Assembly: GCF_030867095.1 (NCBI RefSeq)
Contig: NC_081831.1
Coordinates: forward strand, 63,750,716 to 63,814,715
Length of the DNA: 64,000 nt
Reading direction: 5' to 3'
DNA from: Alligator mississippiensis
Lineage: Eukaryota; Chordata; Crocodylia; Alligatoridae
Shown: positions 1 through 11,618 of the stretch, one piece after another
Position numbering within the stretch: the first letter of the stretch is position 1
Layout of the letters: every line of letters begins with the position of its first letter
Notes under the pieces: model-generated
What the model was told of the DNA's origin: nothing
The model's database searches: none
What the model saw: only the letters and a program-made list of their open reading frames with translations
Position numbers and translations under genes: made by a program

Positions 1-194
1 GAGTACCAATTCCCCAGGTTGTGTTTTCTTCACTTGCTCCTAGTCTTTGCTAAACCTGTGTGCCAGATATCCCCGTGGCCTGGGTGTCAGTCAGATTACA
101 TTTGTTTGCAAAACACAGACAAGCACAGAAGAAAGTTCTGCATTATTTATAGGCTTTATAATCTAATTGTTATTTCAGAGGTTATAGAATCTAT

Positions 195-385
195 TAATCA
201 AAATCTATTAGGATAGGGAAGAGTTTCCTTGGGGAAGCATTAAGCTCCAAGGCTCCTGGCATATTTAAAATTAGACTGGACAAAACACTAGAAAATACTC
301 TGTCGGGAACCATTGTGCTTTGGCTGGGAAACAGGCTGGATGATCTAAGAGGTCTTGTTCATCTGTGGATGATCTGAAATGGCCT
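195..385 (+). mobile_element. Old CR1/L3-like LINE 3' fragment
   Basis: The stretch reading TTAGACTGGACAAAACACTA, followed by GGCTGGATGATCTAAGAGGT, resembles the 3' tail of older CR1/L3 elements, whose consensus ends in a 'ggactagatgacctaagaggtc'-like phrase. It is heavily mutated and carries no ORF. Identification rests on recall of the family consensus, so the boundaries are approximate. Confidence 0.5.
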
Positions 386-947
386 ATTGTTGAGTGCTGG
401 GATTAATGACATGAGAAATAACTCATCCCCCAGTCATTTTGGACACTCTAGTCCTGGCCCTAAACACTGTACCATTTGCCTTATGTTTCCTTCATATATT
501 ATAAACAATCCCAGTAGCACCATCACTAGGGAGACACTAAACTAGTTGAGTGCATATTTTTTCCCTCATTAATACCTACAGCTGCCAGGGGAGAAACTCA
601 GCAGAAGGGTCTTTCAAAATACTGCTAAGGCCAAACCAACTCCTATTAAAACATGTTTCCTGATGGCCTGAAGGTGGCAAGTATACTGTTACACAGTACT
701 TACAAACTTCTTAGATGCTCACTTTTCTATTAGGCTGCATGTTGTGTATTGGTGGTGTTTAGGGCAATAATGCTACCGATAGTGTATATTTAATTATCTC
801 AGTCTGAGTGAACATGCTCATTGGCAGGGATTTCTAAGTCTGTGATTCTTTCATACCTGCAAGCTTTATAGTATATAAACATCAAGGATGGCTGTAGCAT
901 CCTCTTTGTTTTGGTAGATCAAGATGTCTTTCCTCAACCAAGTAGAG
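386..947. other. No feature recognised
   Basis: AT-rich sequence without a supportable ORF, RNA gene or recognisable repeat. Nothing assigned. Confidence 0.5.
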
Positions 948-1640
948 CAGTGGTGGGCAAAATACAGCTCATGGGCCAGATCTGGCCCACCGAGGGATTT
1001 TGTTTTGCCTGTGGTAGGTCCCCTGATCCCATCCAGCCCAGGTACAGGGGGCAGCCAGTCCTGCCACCGCAGGTGCAAAGCAGGGCTGGGGTGGCGGAGC
1101 AGCTGGACTCACTTCCCAGCAGCCCTGTCAGCGGTGGCTCCTTCTAGCTACCACTGCCGCCTGGCCCACCCCACTGCCTAGGCACCCCAGTGAGTCCACC
1201 CCGCACCCACTGCCAGGACTAGGACCCATGTGGGCAGGGCATGTGGTTGGGTGGATGGGATGGGGCCGCAGGCAGGTCGAGAGCTTTGTTTGGGAACAGG
1301 ACGTGTGGGCAAGGCCGGATCATAGTTCCGGATCATGGGGCAGTGACAGTGCAGAGTTGCAATCTGCTCCCCGCCTGCCTCTGCTCGCAGAAGCAGTGCC
1401 TGTTGCAGGGGGTTGTAGGAAATGGATCATGGCTCTGCTCCACTTGGCCAGGATGGAGCCATGGGCAGGTGGGGAGCAGCATCCTGGAGTGGGGTGGGCA
1501 GGCAAGGCCAGGCCTGGGATCGTGGGGCAGTGACAGCATGGGGCTTGGGCCTCACAATCCCAGCTCTCTCTGCCCATCCTGCTCCCAGATGTCATTCCCT
1601 GCCCTTCCTAGGATTCATAAAAGGGCTAGTTTTTTGTCTC
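948..1640 (+). mobile_element. GC-rich hAT-type DNA transposon, left part
   Basis: It starts with CAGTGGTGGGCAAAATACAG and continues into a phrase about a 'gggccagatctggccc' block, the typical terminus of a hAT family in reptile genomes. The same terminus appears in reverse complement at 18.69 kb and 63.71 kb and again at 63896. The interior is GC-rich, and blocks such as a CTGTGGTAGGTCCC phrase near 1010 and a GGGATCGTGGGGCAGTGACA phrase near 1517 recur, inverted, in the 62.9-63.7 kb copy. I could not locate a matching right end, so the 3' boundary is a guess. Overlapping short ORFs here are compositional artefacts. Confidence 0.6.
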
Positions 1641-1729
1641 ATGAAAAAACCCCAACAATAACATTATTTTTTTTGCACGAGAAAAGGACATTACATTTAG
1701 TTACAAATACTGGCTAATAACAGCACTAT

Positions 1730-1965
1730 GACAGAGGAGACCAGGCAGTCTAATGCACAGAGCTTGGACACGGGAGACTCGGATTCTGTTCCCAGTTTGA
1801 CACGGACCTGCTGAGTGACGTGGTGCAAATCACTTAATCTTCCTGTGCTTGTTTTCCTGCCTTGAAAAACAGAAATAGTGATACTGACCTCCTCTGTCAA
1901 GTACTTGTTGAGATCTCGTAATGAAAAAAGCCATAAATGAGGTAGGTGGTAGGTTGATGTTGTTG
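1730..1965 (+). mobile_element. MIR-type (CORE) SINE, well preserved
   Basis: The order of blocks follows the MIR consensus. A tRNA-like part (GGATTCTGTTCCCAG at box B) is followed by GAGTGACGTGGTGCAAATCA, CTTAATCTTCCTGTGC, a 'tttcctgcc...aaaaacagaaatagtgatactgacctcc' block, then a 'tgttgagatctcgtaatgaa' tail. Nearly full length and in plus orientation. MIR copies are old and shared across amniotes. Confidence 0.75.
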
Positions 1966-4260
1966 CTGTTATTATATAAATGTATGACATAATTTAAATA
2001 CATACCACCATGATGGGCTTATTAGCAATTCATATGGAGATAAGTTAGCATTCCATTCCTGTTAATATAGGAAACTAGTGTGACAAGTGAGGCGTTATGC
2101 TACAGTTTTCCCTGTGGATATATGAGGTGATACTAGTTTAAGGAAAGGGAAAAAAAAACCCACACAGATATTTTCATCTTTTTAAAAAATGAAGCAGGGA
2201 GATTAAACACTAAATGCTATCCTACTCTTTGAAGTAGCAACTTTGCACATTTGAAAGTAAGGAAATGATTGGATAACACACGCTGCACATTTAAAACCTG
2301 CTTTTACTCCCAGTACATCCATAAAACACCCACTGAATTCACCCATTGCTGTTCACATTTATGTGAGGGCAAAACAATGTCTATCAATCATTTAAGTGTA
2401 CAAGGAAACCATCACTGCAACTCCAACATCCATCGGGTCCTCAGCCTCTCTTCTGAGACTGCTAACAAGAGTGCCGTTATCCTGATGGCTGATTATGGTG
2501 GCTTTTGTGATATGGTCACATCCTTTCTAGGAACAGGACTATGGCTATCCTCTCATTATACACAGGCCACTGAACAGCCATCGGAAGATAATGATTTTCA
2601 TTCCCTGCTGACCCGGGATAGATTTGAACCGACAACCTGAAGGGGAAAGTAATTTGTTAATACTTGAATGGATGAAAATTTTCATTTTCATAGTAATCAA
2701 ACCAAACAAGTACCAGCTGGTGGTTCTAATAACAGCTGCACATGTATATTAATTAATGTAAGTTTCACGATAAGGAGCAGCTCTCGCTATTGTGTCTAGC
2801 TCCAAACCACGCAGGATCTGTAGAAGTCGGATCTCTGGAAAAACAATTAATTGTTCAGATGGATATAAGTGAGGACTATTTTATGCGACTGTCCAGTTAG
2901 GAAGGACTGCTCCATGATGAGGAAGCTTTAACATGCTACATCCAACCATACCAACTGTGGAGGCTAAGCCTACATCAAATCTGACAAGAGGATCTGAGTA
3001 GGAATATGTCAACCATTTTGGATAAAATAGGAATTGACTCAAAAAACTACACCAAACCCAGGAAGTTGAGTGTTTAGTTTCCAACTGCATCTGCATAGCT
3101 TCTGTCCAGCACAATGCAAAATTCAGGAAGCTATTTTGCTGTTTCTGATATAACAGGCAGTGGCAGACAGCTCATAAAGAGCTTACTTCTAAGAAATTTC
3201 CAGTCCGAATGTAATGTTCTTAGAAGTTCAGATGAGACCTGGAGAATCCTTTGCCTGAAACAAACTCCCTGAGATTTGTCTGTCACTGTAACAGTGGACG
3301 ATCTTCCATGTTCACACACTAGATAGATGCTTTTCAGGTACCAATAACGTCTTCTTCCTTCTTGTATCTTCTATTTGAGGATCTTGGTGCATTTCACAGA
3401 TGTTTTAAGCCTGATGTGCTGTGTTTGGTTGTGAGTCCATCTGAGGTCTGCGAAGGCAGCATGCCCTATCCTGGTCAAAGACGTCTCCTTCCTACTTCCT
3501 CACAACTTGGCCTTTCCTGCTCATACATGGCAAAGGGTATCTCTGGGAATCTTTTGCTGTAGACTTACGCTGAGTTGTTTTAATATTTCACTTCCTGTCC
3601 TCGCATGCAAATTTCTGATTCATGCTATTCATCTCTGCTTAGCTTGACAGCTCATCCATGGAGTTTCAGCAGCTTTCAGACACCATCTGTCCAGGCACCA
3701 AGTCATCTGCCCATTTACAGCCAACATAACATCCCCCAGTCTTTCCCATGCTGCCCCTTGCCTCTACACACTTTTGATTACTCCTTTGGAAATTAGAATG
3801 ATTAGGCAGGTTTACAGCAGATGAGAGTAATGACTTAAGGTTACCATGGAAATGATAATGTTTTATGATTTGGAAGAAAGACTTAGTAAAAAAGCCAAGG
3901 GCAAAAGACCTTTTAGTAACACCTGCCATCCATGATGCATAGTTGTCCTTAATGTGTTATTCTGGTGTGTTTTTTCTTTTTAAGAGCACTTGGTCAAAAT
4001 GATTTATTGTAAACAATCATTTATTTTCCTATATTACTGATAATGCAATCAAAAGGGAATTGTAGGTCTCCAGTTGACACCCTTTATAATTCATGCTGTC
4101 ACTCAACTTTCTATCTCAGCTTTGACAGGAAACATCAGTGAAATTGGTTTTATTTCTGAGGGAGACAATATTTGGAAGTAATTAGCACGGTGAGGGGTGG
4201 AGGAGGTTGTTTAAAACCACATTTTTTATTGAATTAAAAATCATCAGATAAATATTTCCT
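1966..4260. other. No gene recognised; possible tRNA-like SINE remnant at 2560-2650
   Basis: Mostly unassigned AT-rich sequence. On the minus strand near 2605-2635 there is a box-B-like GGTTCAAATCTATCCCGGGT, resembling the internal promoter of a tRNA-derived SINE, but no matching A box or tail could be defined. The 123-codon plus-strand ORF at 2269-2640 crosses this block and has no recognisable protein signature. Confidence 0.35.
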
Positions 4261-4285
4261 TTTGTTTTTGTTTTTGTTTTTGTAG
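4258..4285 (+). repeat. (TTTTTG)n microsatellite
   Basis: About four to five tandem TTTTTG units between 4258 and 4285. Simple repeat. Confidence 0.85.
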
Positions 4286-7200
4286 GAAACCTATCAGAAC
4301 CAGGTTGCAGGTGACAGCCAGCGTCCCATTGACACCGTGCACAACCATTTTCTTTTCATGGAAAAACATGACAGAGCCTTTCTCTTAATAGTGAAGGACA
4401 AAAAACTCTAAGGACACAGGTGGTGCATTTTACACGTGTGCTAAGTGACACTGAGTGAGTTGAGCCTCAAACAATAAAGCAGGGCTGTATTCTTGGATGG
4501 ATTTGTGCATGTTGTTCTTGGATAGCAAAAAGTTAATAATATATTTTATTTAGAAAGAACTGTCTGGTTGCGCCGCTTGGAAGGGCACTGAGAGCACAGT
4601 ACGCTGACATGTAACAAATGATAAAGAGTTTATAAAATACAATACCAATGAGAAGTCAGCAACTTGACAAACGTGGCCGTGCTGGAGCACAGTAGCATAT
4701 GCGCTATGCATGAAATTAAACCTGTTCACCACCACCCACCAAAATGGGCTGTAGACAGGCTTTGATTCCATCAGGTTTCTGAGCTGCTACCCAACGAAAA
4801 CCACTAGGTGTCCTTCCAAAGCTAATCCAGAGCAATTTTCTCATGCCCTTTGACGCGGATGACTTAGTGGTTTGTGATTCTGTAAAGTAATTTGGAACAA
4901 ACCACACTATGATTAAAAAGTGAAGGACTTGGAGGCATAAAACATGATTGTGCAACTGGAGGAGGAGGAGGGAAAGAAAATTCAGTTGGGCAGAATTAAG
5001 CACAGAACTGCTTAAAGATTAGTAAGTGGGAATTTGAGGTATACTTCAGTTTAAGCAAGGAAAGAGTAAGTTATAAACAGTCAATTTACCAAACATAATT
5101 GAAATCATGATTATAAAGAAAATTGTGGTCTTAAAACAGTAATAGGCGGGGGAAAGTAAAATAGGGAGGGTTAATGGAAAACAGTATGATTTAAAACTGT
5201 TTATTCAACTCTTTCTCAGTTCTGAGTCATAGCTCCTACCTTTAATGAGAGTGTAACAATGCAATCTGTCCAGTTAATGTGACTGCTTATGCAAAGCAAA
5301 CCCTCTTACAATGAACATGTATCCTTGATAGCCTAAGAAACAGCTTGCATTTTTTCCAGTTTGATTAGGAGGTTCTGAGTAGAATTTTCCCTATTATTTT
5401 TGTATTATTGCTGATTTAGTTGCATCTTAGATGTAACTTGAAAACAATGTCTTTGAAGTGTTTATAGAGTGCTTCCACCATGGTGTCTGAGCATCTCACA
5501 AGGTCTGGTCTTTCCTGCTAAAAGTGAAAAAAGTGTATTTTTTTTCTGCCAAGGGGTACTAATCAAGGTATGTAGTTGTCCTGGTCTGAAAATGCAGGGA
5601 AGACCAGGTTGCTGCATGAATTAAACTAGATGTGGCCAGAACTCTGTAAATACCCTCTTTTGAAGTAATGAAGATGATGTTCTGGTAAACGGAAGTAGAA
5701 AAACCCCCTCATTTTATATTCCAGTAGATGGACAACTGAAGTACAGTGAGTCCTTGCAACCGTGGAGCTCCTGGGGTCTGTCTACCTGCTTCTGCCAAAC
5801 CCAAAAATGTGGTAGTGAAGCTGTTCCAGACGCACCCCTACAGTGTCCTTGAGCACACCAGAGGCAGATATCTCAAGAGGAGTGCCTTGGAAGGACTTTA
5901 TTGCTTCATTTCAGGTTTGGCATGTGAAAGCAGAAGTGGGTGTGTGGAGCAGGATGTATGCTTAAGGCTGACCTTTCCCAGAAGAGCTGGGCACACAGTG
6001 CAAAAAGACCCAGAAAAATCCAGCGTATAGCTCAAAATTTCACACAAGGTCTGTGTCAAAACAGAGATCTGAGTCTAGGTCCCTGAACTTGCAGCTGGGG
6101 CCCTAATTACTGGTCTGTCCTTTTTTTCCAAACAGTAACTATTAATGATGGGTGATGTACCCTTCTTCCATCCCCAAACTACTTTCAGGTCCCATAGAAA
6201 ATGTATTGGTGAAAATTATTTACTTGAGAAATAATCATGAAACAGAAGTTGTGAAGTCCATTTTCATTGACTAAAGCAGTTTTTACAGAATTTTAATTTT
6301 CCTTCAGAAATAATTTTCCATGTTTGGGTTTTTGTCTCACGTTATATTGTGACTGCTTAAGTCACGTATATTGACTGCTTAAGTGGATCATAGCAATTGT
6401 CAGCAGATGGGCCACTCCTAGCCTTGAGGTATAGGTTTTGGTCCTATGCAAGCATAAATGGGGGGCAGTTTCATGAATTTGCTAAGGTGGGTGCAAGAGC
6501 TATACAACACAGGCAGTAGCCATTCATAATTCCCGTTACTGTACCATAGCCATGAGCTGGAGACCAATTCGAGGTTTCCAAGGAGAGTTCAGCATCTACA
6601 GAGCAATCAATATTTGACCTCTCTACTGAGACTAATGACAAGGATAATGCCAATTTTAACATGTCACTTGTGCACAAGTAAATGCTTGTAAGTCTCTGAA
6701 CAATCAGATGGCTACAGTTGCTCAATATTCAAAGCTCATGAGTCAGTAGACTGTCCTGCCCCACTTCCCCACCTCCACCCTAAACCCCACCTTCAAAAAA
6801 TGATGTTTGCTTTCTGGTCTTGAGTTATTAGGATTCGTAGTTTTTAAATGTTCCACAATGGCTAGAAATAAACCTTTAAAAAAGAGGTTAAAGCTGTGAT
6901 ACTCATACAATCACTTGATTTCAGGAGTTGTAAGAGAGACACCAGGTAGTATAGGAATTGTGATAAAATAAGAGCTGGCAACACTGTGGCTCCCTGAAGT
7001 ACCCCTACAGGATGCAACTCACTATGTAAAAAAATCTAGTATTGTACTGATGGAAGAAAGCCACACAGAGGACTTTTCAACAGCAGGGATGATGTAAAAT
7101 ATGACGTGTCTGATATTAAAATCTGGTCTTTCACTGGCTGTGGAACAAGTGGGTAGAGATGCAGGCACACCACAGGAATGACTGCATTCTGCTTTCCTGC

Positions 7201-7564
7201 CAGCTTGACCTGGTGTGTTTGACCACAGAGACATGTTTTGAATCTTACTTTCCAAATGAGGTGGAGATCGGTACTCTGAAAGCCTAAGACACTTATTCTT
7301 GTGATTACAAGATTCCCATTTAGAAGCAGGAAGTACACCAATCAGGAAGGGCTAAGGATTGTTGCTTACCAAAAAAGTTAGAGATAGAATCTGTCAGACT
7401 TTCTCTAGGTAGTTCATACTTCAGCGTCCTAAGCAGGATTGCTGCTTGTATTTCTTGGTGTTTTGTTTTAAACATCCCAAAGGATGAGGCTGGTACTATG
7501 CCCCTAATGAGACTATTCCACATTGAAACCTCATCAGTTGAAGACATTCTCCCATTGTAGTGTT
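4286..7564. other. No gene recognised
   Basis: No convincing ORF, exon or repeat. Two overlapping minus-strand ORFs at 4550-5003 (73 and 95 codons) sit in different frames over one block and match no family I know. I cannot exclude a degenerate exon or element there. Confidence 0.4.
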
Positions 7565-8425
7565 GTAGCTAACAGGCCTAAAGTGATCCTGGGATATATA
7601 AGCATGGGAGTAGAGAAAATCATAATTATTTCTGTATATGGCATTAATTAAATTACTGTTGGAACAGTGTGTCTAGCCTTAGTGTTTTCACTTCCAAAAA
7701 AGATATTGAAAAAATGGAAAGGGTTCTAAAATGAGTTACAAGAACAATGCAAAATCTGGAAAACCTGCCTGACAGTAGGTGCATCTACATTAGACACTTA
7801 ATGCGCATTAGACTAATTCTACTTACTGTGCATTAGCATGGCTAGCAAAAATTATGCTAATGCTCAGTAAACTTAGTCTAATGCACATAAACATCACAAA
7901 TAAGTGTTCATTTGCGCTACTGCGCAGTAGTGCCAATTACAGTGCATTAAGTTTAGTATCTGTTATTACAGCTACTAAACTGAATGTGTCATAATTATGG
8001 CACATTAATGAACATGTAGACGTGCCCAGTGAGATCAGAAAGCAGCTTAATTTATTTAGTTTATCCAAGAGAAAGTTAAGAGGTGACTTGATCATACAGG
8101 TACCTATATGGGGAAGAGATTTCTGACAGCAAACTGCTCTTTAATCTAGTAGAAAAAGACATACCCTAACAAGCTCCAAAAGTTAGAACTGAAACCAGAC
8201 AAATTCAGACTAACAATAAGGTGCAATTTCTTCACCATGAGGGTGATTAGGCACTGCAGCAACAACTTATTTAGAAATGTGGATTCTCCATCACTTGAAG
8301 CCTTAGTTCAAGATGAGATCACTCAGAAAGTACTGGTAATGCACTATGGCCTGTGTTACATAGGATGTCAGACTAGAGGACCAGAATGTTATCTGTTGAC
8401 CTAAGATCTCTCAAATGTATTAAAC
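7565..8425 (+). mobile_element. Old CR1 LINE 3' region, split by a nested element
   Basis: Plus-strand sequence resembling a CR1/L3 3' region. Phrases such as TTTCACTTCCAAAAAAGATA, AGCAGCTTAATTTATTTAGT, AAGAGGTGACTTGATCATAC and a CTTCACCATGAGGGTGATTA block follow the order of the CR1 3' UTR. The element is interrupted at 7777-8026 by an inverted-repeat insertion, after which the CR1 sequence resumes (CCTGACAGT... then ...CAGTGAGATCAGAAAGC). No coding capacity remains. Confidence 0.65.
7777..8026. mobile_element. Nested non-autonomous DNA transposon (MITE), 250 bp
   Basis: The ends are inverted repeats: left AGGTGCATCTACATTAGACA, and right (reverse complement) GGCACGTCTACATGTTCATT, both followed inward by TTAATG(C/T)GC. 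A short CAGT is present on both sides (7773-7776 and 8027-8030) and fits a 4-bp target duplication, or 3 bp if AGT. The host CR1 reads continuously if the insert and one CAGT are removed. No ORF. Superfamily not determined. Confidence 0.65.
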
Positions 8426-8474
8426 CGAAGACACAAAGACTGTCAAGACCAAATATCCAAGCCCTTACTACTTA

Positions 8475-9190
8475 TAACTAGTCTTCTTTGGCAATCCCTC
8501 GCAGTTGAGGCTGACTATCTTCCATAGCTGTCTTATCTGTGTGCCCAAAGATGGCTGATGAGTCCTGTCTAGGATTTACAGACTCTACCGCAGCTTGGAC
8601 ACGTGTTTCTGTGTAGGGTGAATAGTGCTGGATCCTTGCTTTGGTCTGTGACACGCTGTTTCTGCCATTCCCGCTTTTTCATCTCCTGCTGTTGTTGTGA
8701 GGTTTTGAAGTACTGAGATCCTTGCAGCAGACTCTTCCTCCGTTTGCGGTGGTCCTAGGCGATATTCTCCCACAAGTTGATATCAGTGTTGCATGTTTTT
8801 AGTTGGCCTTTGAGGATGTCCCTGAAGCACTTTCTCTACGCTCCTCTTAAGCTTACACCTTGGCTGAACTAGGAGAATAAAACTTGCTTCAAGAGTCGGA
8901 CATCCAGATGACATGCCCAGCCCAGCAAAGTTGGTGTCAGATGTTCGTTGCCTCAGTACCCCTGGTATTTGCTTGCAGGAGGATACAAATGTTGGTGTGT
9001 CTCCACAGGTAATGTTGATGGTACTTCTCTAATAACTTTAGATGGCTCCTGTACATTGTCCATGTCTCAGATCTGTACAGCAAGGTGGAGATCATGACTA
9101 CCTGATAAACCACGAGCTTGGTTTCAGATCTGGTGCTGTGATCTTCAAACACCTGTTTCTTCAGGCAACCGAAGACTGGGCTTGCACATC
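8475..9190 (-). pseudogene. Non-LTR retrotransposon ORF C-terminus with C2H2 finger, broken
   Basis: Read on the minus strand, 8937-9152 encodes VYQVVMISTLLYRSETWTMY, a form of the conserved 'LLYGSETWT' block that follows the reverse transcriptase core in several LINE clades. Further 3' (about 8535-8605) the frame reads CPSCGRVCKS, one stop, then TGLISHLWAHR. Reading the stop as one residue, this has C-X2-C-X12-H-X3-H spacing, a classical C2H2 zinc finger. Frameshifts and stops separate the blocks. A second, more decayed copy of the 3' part lies at 56.9-57.16 kb. Clade not assigned. Confidence 0.6.
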
Positions 9191-9234
9191 TGAGGCAATG
9201 TTGGGTTTCTTATAACTAGTAAGCAGCAGGCTGA

Positions 9235-9894
9235 TAACAGTTGCTTGGCACTTATAGGTGGATATGGCAACATAAAGTTAGGCAGTGCAATATATATTTC
9301 CCTCCCAGTGGTTGGCCTCAGAAGCTACCACTCTCTCATGAACAGACTTAAGGCAGCATACTACCTCCTTTAGTTACCAGTAGCTTGTACCTCGGGTACC
9401 AGAAGTTCAGGGTTCATTCACTGATGACAACTAAATGACCACAGTGAGTCCGTAGAACTAATATGTTAACCAATAACCATATGATACATTTGATATCAAA
9501 TCCTTATGTACTTGTCCAGATCCTGGAGACAGCCATTCATCTTTCTTAGAAGATAAATAACAGTTTATGTAGTCTTCTTGTCTGTCAGAGGAAAATTCAA
9601 ATCCAACATCCTATCTGCTTTGAAATCTGCTTTGTATTGTAACAGTACCAAGAGGCAGCAGTCAAGACCAAGGCCCCCATTGTGCTAGGTGCTGTACATG
9701 AAAACACAGACCCAATCCAGAAGACCCCCTCCGCCTTGGGCTGTGATTGTACCAGCATTTGCTTAACTCTGCTGAATAAGCAGATCAACAAGAGTGCTCG
9801 TGGTAGTAAAGTTAAGTAAATGAAGAGATATTTACTGGGCTGGATCTTTGTACATTAAAGAATCCAAAGAAATCTGGTAATTATTATTATTGTT
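9235..9894. other. No gene; MIR-like fragment near 9655-9730
   Basis: The phrase CCCCCATTGTGCTAGGTGCT followed by GTACATGAAAACACAGACCC resembles a common amniote SINE core ('cattgtgctaggcgctgtacaaacaca'). The rest is unassigned. Confidence 0.4.
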
Positions 9895-10488
9895 GTTAAC
9901 AATAGGTTCAACAAGGTCAATGCAAAGTCCTGCACTTAGCACAGAACAATCCCATGTGCTGGTACAGGCTGGGGGCTGACTGGATAGGCAGCAGCTCTGC
10001 AGAAAAGGGTTACAGTGGACAATAAGCTGAATATGAGGAAAGAGTGTATGTACCCCCGTTGCCAAGAAGGCTAATGGCATACCAGGCTGCATTGGTAGCA
10101 GTGTTGCCAGTAGGTCAAGGGAAGTGATTATTCAGCACTGGTGAGGACACATCCGGAGTACTGTGTTCAGTTTTGACCCCCACTATAGAAAGGATGTAGA
10201 CAAATTGGAGAGAGTCCAGCAGAGAGCAATAAATGGTGAGGGGGCTGGGGGATATGACTTCTGAGGAAAGACTGAGGGAACTGAGTGTATTTAGTATATT
10301 CTACAGGAGACTGAGAGGGGATTTAATAGCAGCCTTCAACTACCTGAAGTGGGGTTCGAAAGAGGATGGAGCTAGACTGTTCTCAGTGGTGACAGATGAC
10401 AGAACAAGGAGCTAGGGTTTGGACTAGATGTGATCCCCTGAGGTCCCTTCCAACCCCAATTTTTTATGATTCTGTGATTCTAGAATAA
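9895..10488 (+). mobile_element. CR1 LINE 3' end (RT C-terminus and 3' UTR)
   Basis: It begins in decayed coding sequence equivalent to the CR1 'KVLHLGR...NDWLGSSSAEKDLGV' region (GGGGGCTGACTGGATAGGCA, GCAGCTCTGCAGAAAAGGGT). It then runs through the 3' UTR (ACTGAGAGGGGATTTAATAG, CTTCAACTACCTGAAGTGGG, GGATGGAGCTAGACTGTTCT) to the diagnostic end CTGAGGTCCCTTCCAACCCC and a short TATGATTCTGTGATTCT tail. A related 3' end lies at 46.6-46.98 kb. Confidence 0.85.
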
Positions 10489-10549
10489 TAGTAACAACGA
10501 TACTACTACTACTACTAAACATGCGTTGTACTTGTTGCACAGCATCCTT

Positions 10550-10725
10550 CATGAAAGGAGCTCAAACTATGGTAGGAGCATTCATTAAATTAACCTTACA
10601 GCAGCCACTTGAAGTAGGTAGTGTCTGGAGAAAGTGAAGTGACACGGTTTGTGTCAGGTCGTACCATGACTCAGGCACAGTCAGGAATGGAGACGAGGGG
10701 TCCTGGCTCCGTCGTTGCCTGCCTC
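10550..10725. mobile_element. MIR-like SINE fragment
   Basis: GGAGAAAGTGAAGTGACACG, GACTCAGGCACAGTCAGGAA and a 'gaggggtcctggctcc' phrase resemble the reverse complement of the MIR 5' half, as in 'aaactgaggcac...gtcacacagc...ccaggtctcctgactcc'. Degenerate; identification from recall. Confidence 0.4.
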
Positions 10726-11112
10726 TACCTGCTGCTCAACCCTGAGCCCTCTCTGTCAAAATCTCCACCTGAGCAACCAGGCAGCACAGAGGAGTGCTGA
10801 TTGCCACCGCGCCCCGGCAGCCCCGCGGGAGGGTTTGGGGCATCCGTGGGGGACACAACCTCGTGGGTCGCCTTGGGGGCTGGTTTGGGTCAGAGGCAGC
10901 ACCGGGCGCAGCCTGTGAAACGCTCCCGAGCCCGGCCTGGAGCCGCTGTGGCGGGTGGGGCAGCTTCATCTCCTTCAGTAGCACCCGGGGGCAGGGCTCA
11001 AGTGTTGGGGTAATTCTGCACCCGGGTTCAAGGGGGCGAGAGCAGGGGGTTAAACCCGCCCCTGCCGCTGGGCCGCAGTCCTGGCGCCTCCCTTGGGGGC
11101 AGCGCGGAGCCT

Positions 11113-11395
11113 GATGTGTGTGCGCCTCTACGTGTGTCTGTGCTCGTGTGTGCGTGTCTGTGTCGATGTTTGTGTGTGTCTGTGCTTGTGTGTCTACGTG
11201 TTTGTGTACGCGACTGCTTGTGTGTGTGCGCATGTGTGTCCGTGTTTGTGTGCGCACGCCTGTGCTTGTGTCTTGTATGTGCACACGTGTCTATGTGAGT
11301 CTGTGCTTGTGTGTGCCTGCTTGTGTATGTGTGTGTGTGCGTGCGCACGTGTCCGCACTTGCCCGTGTGTGCGCGCACGCGGGTGTGTCCCGGCC
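11113..11395 (+). repeat. TG-rich imperfect purine-pyrimidine repeat upstream of promoter
   Basis: About 280 bp made almost entirely of TGTG, TGCG, CGTG and TCTGTG units, such as TGTGTGTGTCTGTGCTTGTG. It is an imperfect (TG)n tract with CG steps that ends where the CpG island begins. Alternating purine-pyrimidine DNA of this kind favours Z-DNA. The overlapping cysteine/valine-rich and histidine/threonine-rich ORFs on the two strands are translations of this repeat, not genes. Confidence 0.85.
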
Positions 11396-11399
11396 CGTG

Positions 11400-11618
11400 G
11401 GAGGGCTGCGGCCCCGCCCCGGGCGCGGATTGGCTGCACGGCCCGTCAGTCGCACTGGCCCCGCCCCGCGCGTGTGACGGCGCGTGTGCGTGTGTGACGG
11501 CGGCGGCGGCGGCGCGGGCCGGGCCGGGCCAGGCGGGCGGTTGCTCCGCGGGCGCCGGCGGCGGACAATGGCGGGCCCCGGCCTCCCCCTGGCGCGGCGC
11601 TGCGGCCCCCCCGGGCGG
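11400..11618 (+). promoter_or_regulatory. AMER1: AMER1 CpG-island promoter with GC boxes and CCAAT box
   Basis: Very GC-rich with dense CpG, the only such island that abuts a splice donor here. Two CCCCGCCCC GC boxes (11412-11420 and 11459-11467) flank an inverted CCAAT box ATTGG at 11429-11433 (GGATTGGCTG), a typical Sp1/NF-Y arrangement. Two TGACGG motifs follow (11475-11480 and 11495-11500), then a (CGG)5 run at 11498-11512. There is no TATA box, so start sites are probably dispersed around 11450-11550. Assignment to AMER1 rests on strand, splice sites and absence of another gene. Confidence 0.75.
11470..11618 (+). other. AMER1: AMER1 exon 1 (5' UTR), 5' boundary approximate
   Basis: The exon ends at a strong consensus donor, CGG|GTGAGTG, with GT at 11619-11620. 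The human gene also has a short leader exon followed by one exon carrying the whole CDS (established knowledge), which matches this layout. The transcription start cannot be read from sequence, so the 5' limit is a guess within the CpG island. The exon contains an ATG at 11568 in a strong context (A at -3, G at +4) that opens an upstream ORF. Confidence 0.6.

Noticed and set aside
2269..2640. 123-codon plus-strand ORF
   Set aside because: It runs antisense through a tRNA-like SINE remnant and has no protein similarity that I recognise.
4550..5003. Overlapping minus-strand ORFs (73 and 95 codons) that look like a possible exon
   Set aside because: Two frames over the same block with no family match and no clear splice sites; retained only as unassigned sequence.
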